A stretch of DNA of 64,000 bases from Antitrichia curtipendula (taxonomy: Eukaryota; Streptophyta; Bryopsida; Hypnales; Leucodontaceae). Position numbers and translations under genes: made by a program. Shown in pieces: positions 26,195 through 37,779 of the stretch. The stretch is taken from NCBI GenBank assembly GCA_951230915.1, contig OX579634.1, forward strand, positions 12,984,725 to 13,048,724, read 5' to 3'. Below the pieces are notes generated by a model. The model made no database searches. It was given only the letters and a program-made list of their open reading frames with translations, and was not told where the DNA came from. The first letter of the stretch is position 1. Every line of letters begins with the position of its first letter.

Positions 26195-26657
26195 TTGGAA
26201 GCCACATTTAGACTAGGCAACATCTTTGGTGCAAATGATTTTCTTGGACAGTGCATAAACTAGAGAATGCTTTAGCATCACAGTCACACAATGAAAGTAA
26301 ATTAAAAAAAAAATTGACACTTAAGGGATATATATGAATTGTAGAACGTGCGGCAGCCGAAGAATGCTTCAGCAACTTACACTGACAGAGAAAGAAGAGA
26401 GGATGAGTGACATTTTTACATGCAACAAAATTCAAAGATGATATTTGCATGCCATTAGTTGAATGATTCAACAACATATTTTATAAGACAGAAGAGAAGA
26501 GAATGACAATATGGGGTACACTACTTTTATAACAAGCAAATGCTAAACCCACATACAAAAAGAAAAGGAGGAGAGGATGACATTTTGACATACAACGGTT
26601 TTCAACAAACGATATCTTTTACTAAAAGGTGCAATGCACATGAATACAAAAGCTATA

Positions 26658-26753
26658 CTCCCTATGTTTCAAAATAACAAACACCTCCTCAAAGTCAGCA
26701 AATTGTGTTATCGACATTATACTAAATTTGAGGAGGTGCTTATAATATTGGGA
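26658..26753. mobile_element. Stowaway-like MITE
   Basis: The sequence starts CTCCCTATGTTTCAAAATA next to TA (26656-26657) and ends TTGGGA next to TA (26754-26755). Inside, CACCTCCTCAAA is answered by its complement TTTGAGGAGGTG. The start, the TA flanks and the 96-bp length resemble the Stowaway family common in plants. Confidence 0.6.
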
Positions 26754-27137
26754 TATACTTTCTTACTACTCCACTGATGGGATATACACTATAAACTATA
26801 CATTGTACATTCTAATGCACTTACTATACTTGTAGCAGTTGAATGCACTGTATAAAGAATCATGTATTAGAGGTCGATGGTGAAGCATGGGTGAGCATCG
26901 TTTGAAGGGAGCCTTGCAATGTATGCTATATTAGAAGAACAAACTATTCCTCCACTTTGTGCATACTTTTAATAGCTACATCTATTGATGCTACCTTGTC
27001 TATACTGCCGGCCTTTGTTTCTACCACCTCATCTACGCCACTTGCCTTATTTGTTGTTGGTTTGTCTACACTACTAGCTGTCATAATTATGCATGGCAAA
27101 AGACGATTCAAAATTTTTACTTTCTTGTGCATTGAAA

Positions 27138-27171
27138 ATGTGTGAGCTAACTAATTAGTCAGCTCACACAT
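27138..27171. repeat. 34-bp near-perfect palindrome
   Basis: ATGTGTGAGC on the left and GCTCACACAT on the right surround a central CTAATTAG. One pair of symmetric positions mismatches. It could form a hairpin or serve as a dimeric binding site. Confidence 0.7.
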
Positions 27172-27568
27172 GTTAATGTGAAGAAACAATTTAGAATTAG
27201 TCATTTCCACTTGCATACCACATTGGATGCTTCTTGCACTGAATGCCATTTCTGGGCATCGAATCTGGCATTTGAGGTATCCAATGTATAGAGAATGCAG
27301 CAACAGTTGACAAAATTGATTTACGTCAGCTAGTCGGGTGTCGGACGTCAAGGCGGTTGTCTAGGCAAATGGGCCAAGCGGACGGCAGGAGCTGTCCGCC
27401 CAAGCAGGCGCCGAAGCAGACATCTGGGTCTGGGGGTGATCGTTGAAGCTTGAAGCGGACAGTGAGGCGGTTGTCTGTCCCCAAAGCAGATAGTATGTTT
27501 GGGGCCAATCCGCAGTGGCCGTCCATTGGTCTAGTGCCGGGCCTTTGTTAGGTCTGGTGGCGGATGGG

Positions 27569-27574
27569 TATATA
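27569..27574 (+). promoter_or_regulatory. TATA-like box before the methyltransferase-like locus
   Basis: TATATA lies in a locally GC-richer block, followed about 30 bp later by a pyrimidine-rich CTTCTTCTTTC tract that could hold a transcription start. It is about 250 bp upstream of the ATG at 27817. The placement is inferred. Confidence 0.35.
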
Positions 27575-27816
27575 GGCAGATGGCCTGGGCATTTTTCTTC
27601 ACTTCTTCTTTCTTCTACTACAAAGGAGAATCAAGTTGGATGTGTAGTTGTTGCCACGTGTCTCGCATGGTGCTAATTGCTCCTATTTGGTGGAGATTAG
27701 GGGTCCAACTTTTATTATAGTGAAGTTTTAATTGATTTTTTGAAGAATATAGGTTTCACGACTCCGTGTACAGAGATTATTTAATTTCAAGTGCTTACAG
27801 ATTCAAATTGTTCATC

Positions 27817-29629
27817 ATGGATGCTAAGAGTGCTAAGGGTACTAGTGGAATGACTTCAGAAGGTGACAAAAAAAAGGCTCATATGAAGGGGGTGGCACAC
27901 AGGCTTCACTATGTGATTTTAGATGATCCTAATATCTTAGTGGAGAGAGGTTGGAAGAAAAAGGAAGTAGAATATTGGAGCTTCAAAATGTGCAAGCCAT
28001 ATATAACAATGTATCACATCGACAAGCTGTGACCTGGGGATGCACATTAGCACAACGGATTTTTGTTGTAAACCACAGACTTGCACCAACAAACATTTTG
28101 TCCATCAATTGGAGGAGGTATGGAAGGCCCTATTTGGAGATAAGGCAATGAGTAAGGGGTACATAAATTACAGCATGGCATGCATGGTGTATGCAAAACT
28201 TAGGTTGGAGCACAAGGTAGATTGGAGCATGTATCCAACGACAAAAAATAATCCATTCAAACTTCCTCCAAATCAAAAAGATATTCTTGATTTGTGGTCG
28301 CAGAAGGTAGATCCAATTCAAACAACAATGGTATTAAAAATAACACCACGCCTACAACAAAGGTCTCTGAGGTCACATGTGATGTAATAAAGTAGGGTTC
28401 CACAAAGCCTCTAACGGAAGTCAACAATGTTTCCTATGAAGGTGTGCACAGAAAAGTGTTGTTGCCTCCTCCTACATATTTCATATCCATACCAAATCAT
28501 GTAATAACTAGGGGTGAGCTTAGCATTGCTCTAAGATTGAGTTTTGTACAAGGAGAAAGAGGTGGTATCCTCTTTCTCAATTGACGAGAACCAGAAGCAA
28601 AGCGGGCATGGCATAGACCTTAGTGGTATCTATTTCCCTATATGGACCTGATATTGGCACCTTTCCATGTCATTAGTTATGATTTGTTGTTTTCAATGTA
28701 CTTTGGACTTTTGATATTGTTCAAGTTAAATGGTTTTTTGACTGTGTTATTGGTTTCTAAAATATGAGAAGGACTGTTGCATAATTTCACGACAATCACT
28801 AGTCAACTTCAAAAAGATGGAGTCCCATGGAGAAGTGCTTGTGAGAAGGATCCCTTGTTTCTTCAAATTCTCATCGAGAATTTTTCGAAACCTGGTGACA
28901 TAGTACTGGATTGCAATGCATCCACAGGTTTTTCTCTAGCTTCAAATCAAAAGTCTTCAAGTTCTAGTCTCTTCACTTCTTGCATATTCAAATTTAATTG
29001 TTGCTTTTGCCATTGAAATGCCAAAATTTGCCTAACTTCGTTTCTATTTGCATTAGGAGCAAGCATCCATGCGTGTATTAGGGCTGGTTGGCATATTATT
29101 GCAATTGAGTCAGAGGCAGCCATTTTCCAAGAGGTACTTGCCCCTTTCATTGTCCTTGAGGCTACAACAAACTCTGTTCGTTCAAAGAGGAAGTATCAGG
29201 AATCATCAAGTGAAGACGATGATGATAGCCCTTCTAACAAGGGTGCTAAAAGCCCGGTGCCGGTTGCACAAAATCGCTTTGGTTCGTAAGTTCAAACCTT
29301 TCTTTCATGATGGTATTTAAAGTTTAATTGTAACTATTTTAATTTCTTGTAGTGCTTCGTCTCTTTTGTAGTAATGTATCATTTTATTGTGTAGGTTGGT
29401 GAGATTGTTTGACAGTCCATCCATACCGTGGTCACTACCTTCTTATGTTGAAGCAATTGTTGTGGCTATTGCAGAAGAGGTTTCACCGATAATGACACCA
29501 AAGAGACAGAGGTCATACCGTAGGGCCTTGGAGTACATGGATGTTGAGGCTGTGGAGGATAGCCATGAAAGTGAGGATGACTCTAGCAGTGATGCATTCA
29601 GTGCTGCAGATGTAGTAGGCTCTAACTAA
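27817..29629 (+). pseudogene. Methyltransferase-like multi-exon pseudogene
   Basis: ATG at 27817 begins a Lys-rich frame that breaks at TGA near 28030 and resumes in another frame at 28040-28387. From about 28395 a third stretch reads through two internal stops (TGA near 28582, TAG near 28623), each where a Trp codon is plausible. The final part has intact splice sites: an exon to 28926, exon 29057-29288 and exon 29395-29629 with its own stop. Across the first of these junctions the product reads PGDIVLDCNASTG then ASIHACIRAGWHIIAIE, which resembles motif I (SAM binding) of N4/N6-type DNA methyltransferases. The C-terminus is acidic and Ser-rich. No DPPY-type catalytic motif is visible. I infer a dead copy of a multicopy methyltransferase-like family. 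The 3' half alone may be under less decay. Confidence 0.5.
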
Positions 29630-29639
29630 GGTTGAGTAT

Positions 29640-32600
29640 ATGTATTGTGTGGATCCTTCAGATTGGTCCTTTTATATTAAATTTATATAAAGGGCTTCTA
29701 CACTTGTGGATTACGTTCACAGTGTAACACCTTTGGAGTTGGTACTACCAACTTTGCATTGCCCACAAACAAAGCTTTTTATAGAATTAAGCCAAATTGC
29801 GTAGAATTTGTTGATTTATAGTATGCAATTTGTCTCCTTTTCCATAATTTCAATTACAAGTACCTTCAATGCAAGAAAAATCTATGTGAAGTCTATCTTG
29901 TTTTAGTACAAACAATAAAATTAGCATGCTTAGAACTAAATATCACAATAATGATTCTTTTTTGGTGATGAACCAATATTATATGACTTCCAATAAAGAG
30001 GTTCATTGTTCCTTAAGACGAATTGGTTTATGATTGTTGGTGCTAAGATATTGTACATAATTTCTGAAGGAGGGATCATTTGTTTTTTGGAGATTTCTAT
30101 GACAATCCCTCCAAGACAATGGAAGGCTTAAAGAGCGTTTAAAGGCTTCTAAAGACTCTTTGAAACTCAAAACATCCTCCTTGGTTTCTAGACACCTAAT
30201 TTTGGTGCTAAGTTACTCTTCTAAATCTTTATCAACGCCGCTAGAGTGTGAGCAAGGGACAACGACTGATGAGTGGGAAGCAACGAGCATTTAGATTTGA
30301 ATGCTCACTAAAACCTTTTTTAACTAAAACTAAACATGTCATAAATAGTAGTATCAAATCCAAAAATAGTAATGTCAAAATTGCCAAAAAGGAAAAAAGG
30401 AAAAAAAATTACAAAAAAATTAATTTACTGCTAGAAATTATATTTTAATGTAGTTATTTAGCATTCAAATGTTGTAGGTAGGGCAAAAGATGTTAACCTA
30501 GCCTCTCGCATAACATAAAAGGTACTACCATTGAGGTGATGTGTGGATAAAATTCATCCTTGGCATTCATTCATTTTTTGGAATATTAGGTAAATAAATC
30601 AAAACACTATGAGAATCAAGAAATAGAAAAAAGATATTCTTTTATGTAGTAGATGGCTCATCAGATCCGAAGAGACAATTTGTTGTTGTCAAAAGAGTCT
30701 TTTTCAATCTCTCTATTAATTTGGGGGATTATTTGAATCATGATTTAAAAGAAAAAAAAATTAAAAATCAGTTTTGTGAAGATTTTTTAAGCTTTTTTAA
30801 TTTTAATTTTTTTTAAATTAATTATTATTTTTTTAATGGCTCCTCGTATCTGAGGAGCGATTTTTTATTGGCAGAGGGACCTTCCAAGCTTTATTAATTT
30901 AGAGAATGTTTGAACTGAAATTTTTTTTAATTTTTTTTTTCTTAAACTTATTTTAAGAAAAATAAAAAAATTCAGCTCAAGGCTCCTTGGAATCTGACGA
31001 GCCTTTCTTGAACTCCAAAAAGCTTTCCATTAGCTCTGAGGAACCTTTACAAAGAACTTCACACCTTTAAATACCCTCCAAATAATTTTTTCAGGGACCA
31101 GAAAAGGGCTCCTTGAAATCAAGGAGGCTTCTCTTGGCCGTTGGCATTGGAAAAGAAGGGCTCCTTGGAATCTGAAGAGCCCTAATCAAAAAATAAATTG
31201 AAAATAAATTGAAAAAAGAATTGAATTTTTTTTTTTTAATTTTGCAAAAAAAAATTGAATTTAAAAAAAAAATAGTAGTTAAAATTATTTTTCCAAATTA
31301 ATATGGAGAGGGTGCACCTTTAGCATTCAAAAAAATTGATTTTCGAATCTGAGGAGCCATCTACTGAATTTTTTTTTTAAGAAGCAAAAATTCTTTTTTA
31401 ATTATTATTTTTTGAAAATACAAATTCGAACATAGAATTTGAAATTTTTAAAGTACAATTGCAATTTAAGTAAACTTTGAAATTAATGAATGGAGGGTCG
31501 ATGGCAACTTCTTTACCTCTAATTCAAGGTACTTGAAAATCAATTCTTATCTTAAACAACAAAGTATTTAATTTCATTCAATATACATTCATCATCTGGT
31601 GCAATGAGCAACAAATGTATTTCATCAAACACAGTCAACCACAAAAAATTCATCCAAATGCATTCATCTCCATTCATCCACATTCATCTTCTTTAAATCC
31701 ATTTATAGCCATAAATATTTATCTTAAACCTCAGATATAGACATCATGTACTGAAAAATTTTAAATTTTTCATAAGATTTTCTAAAAACAGTTAATGTTT
31801 AACGCTCATCGCTTGTTGCTCATTGCTTAATACTCGTTGCTTCTTGCTCATACTTTAGCAACCCTGGTGCATGGACTTTGTTTTGTGACGTTTGGAAAAA
31901 TGGTGTGGAAGTTATGGAATTTCAAAGTTTTTATGAACTCAAAAATTGATTTAAATTATCTTTTATTTTGAAAAAATCATAACTTTCATGTCGGATGTTT
32001 ACATGCCATGAAACAAAGCCCTTGACCTCCTATGTGCATAAAATTTATGTTCTTGCCAGTTTTGTGGTGTTTGGACCTATGGTGTGAAAGTTATGGATTC
32101 TTTTAAATTTAAAGAATTGAATTAAGTTATCTCTTATTTTGAAAAAAAACATAACTTTTACATGGCATGTCCAAAGGCCACAAAATAAAGTCTTTGCACT
32201 ATTTTTTTATTTATTTTATTTTTATCAAGAATACTACCTTTTATACAACAATGTGAAAGTTATTGAATTAAATAATTCTAATGAATTAAAAAATTAAAAA
32301 ATTATTTTCACTTTTATTTTACTATAATGCAGTAATGCACCAGCACAAGGCACACTAGTTATAGTGAAAGCATCTCAAGTCCTTGAACATAATGATAATT
32401 CCAAGAACACAATGATAGGAGAGCTCGCTTTTATTCCATCTTTAGTGATACTAGGTGATACCTAGATAATTTTGCCTTATTATTTTTTAATAAGCAAGAA
32501 TCAGTCTTTTTGAACACTTGAAATTGAAAGTTTTTTTTACAAAAAATAGTCAATGTCCTATCTCTCTAGCCAATAAGCAAAAAAAAATCTTACAAAAACA

Positions 32601-35469
32601 ATTGCTATAAGATGTGTAGAAATAGAATTATCAAATAAATAAAAATATTATGTGATGCTCTATGATATTATTCATCAACTACTATGATTCTTTTGAGGTT
32701 TTTAATATTCCTTTGATGATTTGTCTTCATTTGAGAAACAATAGTATAAGTTGGAATCATTGAAAACCATTTGAATAGGAAATTCAATGTACTTGGAGGC
32801 ATCCTTTTATAAATATAATATTTTTATAGTATTATAAATTAAAAAATATGAATTCTCCCCTCCAAAAAATATCGGATTTGGCATGAAATTTCTATAAATT
32901 CTCAAAGTAAAAGCTCCATAGACCAATAATACCCTCATATACATGAATCTAAGAAATAAATCTTAATAAAAAAGCAGATGTGGACACATCACAATTAAAT
33001 TTGGTGATGACTTAGCCCATAAAGACCTAAGGCAATTTTTCTTTCAAATTACACTCAAAACTACCACTTATGCTATGTCCACCTACATATCTATCTATAC
33101 AATCTTGGTCTACACTACTCATAGATGACTAGGAAATAAAATTTTGATTTTTTACCTTATAGTTAAAAAAAGAAGATCATTCAAAGTGATAGAAAAAAAT
33201 TCTCTAAAGAAATTGACTTAATTGCCTGAAAAACAAAAAGATTCATAATTTTCACATCAATAATTCAAATCGAATGAATTAAAGCTCTGAATTAAAGCTC
33301 TACATTCAAACAAAGATATAATCTATACAAAAAAACATTTCAATTTTCATTTCAATTTTTTTGTTGCCCAATTTCCACTGTTTTGAAGTTATTGTGGCAT
33401 AACTTTTGCTCTTGGGCACAAATTGGAAAAAATATTATTTCACCAAAATGCTAAATAAATAAAATTCTCTATCTTATGAGAATTTTTTTTAAATTTCAAT
33501 ATAAATTCATAAGAACCTACCCAAAATTTATTTTATTGTCCTTTAGAGACAATGGGATTTTGACCCTTAAAAGACAAATTGGTGACCGTAGAAATCATCC
33601 CTTAAATTAATGTGTGAATCATTCGCTTAAAAATTCCGAGGATGAATAATTGCACTTCAATCCTACCAAAAGGATTCTCTATCATCTATCAAACTCCAAA
33701 TATCTTCTTCGACATTTAAGCATTTAGATTTTATAAAAATTTAGCAAAACACTTTAATGGAAGTCTAAAGATATTTTAATATAAGTTAAGTGAACATGAA
33801 AGGGTATAGGGACGGTTTTGGGTGGTTTCATGTGAATTGGGAAGGAAGTTGGATGTATCCATTGGCGATGCAAGAGACTCACATCAATTGGACAAAGTGA
33901 ATTTTTAAAGCCGAGTGTTCAAACAAGGTCTAATTCAACTTTTATAGAGTCTTTGGAGTGTAAAAATTTTAAGCTTGCAACAAACATTTTTCAACATGTC
34001 ACAATTGCATTTGAATGCGACTTCAATATGTTGAAGTGGTTCATTGCAAAAATAAGCCACAAATCAAATGCAAAATGTCAAGCTCAACAACGAGTGTTGA
34101 ACATGAAATGCACCGCAAAAATAGCGAGGGGACGGAAGGAAACCTTCACTCCCACCTATATATTGCGGGATTAAGAAGATTACGGGACTATGGGAGTAAA
34201 CAAGAGCCAAGTGGTGTTGGACTTTTGGCTCTATTGGAATGACATTGAATGATGTGTGAAAGGCACAAAGCGTAAGTGGGTCATCAAGCGATGTAACGCA
34301 AATGCAGTAGTAATGTCTCATTTTGAATTAGGTCAGTCACAGTCAAAACAAGCCAAATCTTTGACACCCTAGATTGTTGCCATGTCAACTACTTGATATG
34401 CCTAACGTATTCAAGAATGTTTTATATAATCAACTGCCTCTACATGATGCAAATTTATATCCGACGGTCCGAAACAATTGAACCATATGGCAAATTGCAA
34501 ATGCACTAACTGTAGAATAGCAAAGCAAGTGGGACAGTGCTAGCAACATCAAAAAAGAAGTGCCAAGAGTGACATTCTTGCCTTTCCCGGGACTAGGTGC
34601 AATTGTGTCGTTAGAGATTGAGTCTGACTGTAACAAAAACGTGTATTGAATTACAACGGATATGTATCCCTTGTGCATATGCATGGATTTTATAAACATG
34701 GTTGTTTCAACCACTGGAGTTCTTCAACAATACGTCAATTGCAAGTACTTGTACTACACTACTACCTATACCAATAGTCCAATACGGCAATACTTCTATA
34801 AAATGGACGTCCATGAGGAAAAATTCATTCATGCATCAAATTATAGCTTCAATGAGTTGAAGCTTCTTTTAGTTAAAGTAAGAATCATTACAATTTTAGA
34901 GTAGTCATGACCACAACATTTTAAGTACTTCATTCATATTGTATTAATTTACAATCGATACAATTGAAATGATTTCAAGCGTAGGGAATGAAACATGTGT
35001 ATGCATCCTTGAAATATGGAAGTATGTCTTTAAAATGAAATGTTTTGAAAGAAAAGTTATGAATGGATAAGCCCTATAATTGTGAACTCTAATCTACAAA
35101 TGGACATAAGAATATAAACCCATTTTTGTTTGAATTTTTTTTGGCCACTCTATTTTGTTTTTCATTTTTGGTTTGTTAAGTTTCCCTCTTTTTTTCCTTT
35201 TTTCCTTTTTTTCTTTTTTTCTTTTCATTATATTTTTTCTTTTGCTTATATTTTAATTTCTATTTTTTTCTATTTTTTGCACTGAATTTTTATTTTTTCC
35301 TTCATTCTCCGAATTAGGCTCTATTATTATTTTTTATTTTGTTTCCTTTACATTCCATTGTTTTGTCCACAATTTTATTTTTTATTCCACAATTTATTTT
35401 CCTTTTGTTTTCCATTTGTTTTCTATTTTCTAGATCCAACATTTATATTTTTTCCCAAGTAATGATCAC
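29640..35469. other. Long AT-rich spacer
   Basis: Nearly six kilobases of very AT-rich sequence with homopolymer runs. A T-rich pyrimidine tract spans about 35100-35460. Short open frames at 33953-34904 show no recognisable protein content. Apart from the dyad cluster at 30838-31358, I see no gene or bounded element. Confidence 0.55.
30838..31358. repeat. Cluster of five GGCTCC-GGAGCC dyads
   Basis: An imperfect palindrome of 21-25 bp, with GGCTCC then GAATCTGA then GGAGCC as its core, recurs at 30838-30858, 30981-31003, 31107-31128 and 31158-31182. A half copy lies at 31345-31358. The intervening sequence is A/T-rich and not otherwise repeated in an obvious way. Each copy could fold into a small hairpin. 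Confidence 0.65.
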
Positions 35470-35479
35470 TCCATTAAGT

Positions 35480-35655
35480 TGGAGTATATTTGCAAGAGGT
35501 CCATGAGACTTGAATGTGGTGACCTAGGTTCGAATCCCATGAGGCCCCAAATTATGCCGGTAGATGCGATCTCTATAATGAGCTTATAACAAAGTGCTGA
35601 TGTAGAGTAGCATTAGTAGAAGCTAGGTTATATCCAACTTTGTTTTTGTGAGTCT
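35480..35655 (+). mobile_element. tRNA-derived SINE-like element
   Basis: GGTTCGAATCC at 35527-35537 is a perfect Pol III B-box. A box-A-like TTTGCAAGAGGTCC lies at 35489-35502, at tRNA-like spacing. The region then runs about 110 bp to a T-rich end near 35650. A functional tRNA is unlikely because I cannot pair a full acceptor stem and anticodon arm. A SINE or tRNA pseudogene fits best. No target duplication was established. Confidence 0.4.
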
Positions 35656-36095
35656 TATTTGATTAACATATTCTATTGTATTCTCTAAATAATTTGTGAG
35701 TGGCTAGACATGAGAATTGTAGTAGGTGAAATGGTGAATTGAATGCTAAACTATATACCATGGTTTGAAATAGTTTTCCTGCTGAAAATGACAATTGGCA
35801 GACCATGAATTTTTTTTTCAAAATCCACGGTAATAGGAATAGCGATCATAGGTCCAAAAATTTACTAAAACTAATAAGTTTTTTTCACATTTGAAAATTA
35901 TTTTAAAAGAAAACCTTTTTTGGTAAAAAAAACTTTGAAAAAACCCATTTCAAGGCTCCATGTTGATAGGCTCCCAGCTCACCACTCTAAATTCGCACGC
36001 TAGCATCATTGCTTTGTGAAGATATATGTTATAATTTGCAATTGTATAAATATATATTGCCAACTTAACGGAATTGATGATCTTACTTCTTAAGG

Positions 36096-36396
36096 TAGGG
36101 TGCTCTAAAAGCATCCTTGCTCTAATAGCGACCATTAACACAAAGTTACATTTTGTTTTCTTCAATGTACCAACAGTGTATATTTCAAGAAGTGGTTACT
36201 ATTAGTAACCACTACGTTTCAACTTCCAAAATTTACAACTAATTCCATAAAGGTCCCAAAAAAATATGAAACGGCTTGAGTGAGATGCCAATTTCATTTT
36301 TCTTCCTACAAAAATTTACTGAAAATTGTTTCAAACGAGTTTAAATGTTTCCCCGAAATGCAATCAGCACTTATAAGGTCGCTTTTAAGAGCAGAT
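36096..36396. mobile_element. Degenerate copy of the TA-flanked MITE
   Basis: The region shares with 3660-3944 the tract containing AACTAATTCCAT, AATATGAAACG and AAAATTTACTGAAAATTG. It also has a related start (TAGGGTGCTCTAAAAG) and end (GGTCGCTTTTAAGAGCA). The terminal repeats have diverged, so the exact borders are uncertain. Confidence 0.5.
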
Positions 36397-36399
36397 TAC

Positions 36400-37712
36400 C
36401 CTTAATTACTGCTTGGAGCCCTAGCTTGACTCCGAATGCGTGCCACCCGTCTCCATGTGTTGAAAAATTGAAAGGTAATGTCCTTCCGCAGCCGGATTCA
36501 GTTCAAAGGTGTGCTCCCTGTTTCTCGTAATTCCGTACCCGCCAATGCATTTTGATCCCGTCAATGCATGCCCAGGCACGCCAAATGGGGGGGGACCCGG
36601 ACCAGGCCACCATTTTTTGAGTCCGGCAACGTGGAGCAAGTTTCGCGTCGTGTCTGCACGTATTCGGAGAAAGTTCAGCTGTACGATAGCACCGTTTGGT
36701 TTTCTAGATTTCCAGCAAAGCTAGGACGAGGAAATTCAGTCAATCAGTTCCAAGCGCACCGATTGTAAAGGCACATCGTGATGTAGACAGGCATCTAGAA
36801 ATTCATGATATTTCGGGTCTGTGACCTAGCTAGCGAGCTAGCTAGGCGAAGGGAGTGGTGTATGACTGCGGTTGTAGAAGCTAGCTTGTTCTTTTTGTCG
36901 AGTTTTGATGGTGCGCATGGCCAGTTTGTGAATTGCGCGCACGAACTGGACTACGCTCGCGTTGCTGAGTTGGGCGAATTATTTAACAATTGCGCGAGTG
37001 AAATTGAAAAGAATGAGGGTTACATGCCGGATGGTGGACGACGACGCAGGGAAGACTGGGCCTGAGACGTAGAGGGATCGATCGAACCCGAAATTTTGTT
37101 CGAGCTGATACATAATCTTCCGTCAGTTTTCTCAAGGTACTTTTATGTTCTGAATTACTTGGTTCCCAAGGTTAGATCGCAGACTTTTATGTGCTTTTTA
37201 AAGCGCCATGGATTTCTCTGAAATCCTCAGAAGGATCCTGTGGATTTAACTAGGTCTTGTGGTTGACAACGTACCCTAGGTTGCTTCATCGTTGTTTGTA
37301 ACATTTCTGAAATCAGAATTGGAAGCTCGTCCTCTGGAAGCCTACGGACTACGGCAATGAACAAAGCTTAGCTTGCTTGTTAAACACTGCCAAGCTATAT
37401 AGTACAATATTTTAGGGTAGTACCAAACCTGTGCATACGTGAGTTTTTCTGACAGGGACGATTGTTTTGGGGGTACTGACATTTGTATCTGGGTGACTGG
37501 GTACAGTCGAGATCGATCAGTTAAGTTACTAGAGCGGTACGTGTGTACTAATAGTTTGGAATATTTGTGTCGCACACAGGAATGTACACCTGACAGGAAC
37601 ACGGACCTTTCTCTAGCACCACTGTCGTTGTATGTGCTTTTCGATTATCTTAGCAAGCGCTGGACTCGGAGTTAGGGCGTTCTTCCTTCCGCTGCACCTT
37701 GTACATTGATTT
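36400..37712. other. Upstream region of the GT14 gene
   Basis: Composition becomes balanced at about 36400. Open frames at 36345-36530, 36805-37065 and 37439-37675 look incidental. A TATATAG motif lies near 37397 and could be a TATA box. A GGTACTTT donor-like site near 37137 and a CCTCAG acceptor-like site near 37760 leave open a leader intron. Confidence 0.35.
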
Positions 37713-37769
37713 ATGGCAGGAGATGATCAACAGAGGCTAGCTTTTCAATTCGATCCTCAGTATTTCTAG
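37713..37769 (+). promoter_or_regulatory. 18-codon uORF in the GT14 leader
   Basis: ATG at 37713 opens 18 sense codons and stops with TAG at 37767-37769, only 10 bp before the main ATG at 37780. If transcribed and unspliced, it would limit initiation at the glycosyltransferase start. A splice acceptor near 37760 would remove it from the mRNA. Confidence 0.4.
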
Positions 37770-37779
37770 CTAGCCGAAA

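Noticed and set aside
26944..27145. Complementary open frames on both strands
   Set aside because: They are short, in AT-rich spacer, and have no codon signal or homology.
33953..34904. Cluster of short frames in the gene desert
   Set aside because: None has recognisable domains or splice continuity. They are consistent with chance.
35480..35560. Functional tRNA gene
   Set aside because: The B box is good, but I cannot pair the acceptor and anticodon stems, so I keep it as SINE-like.
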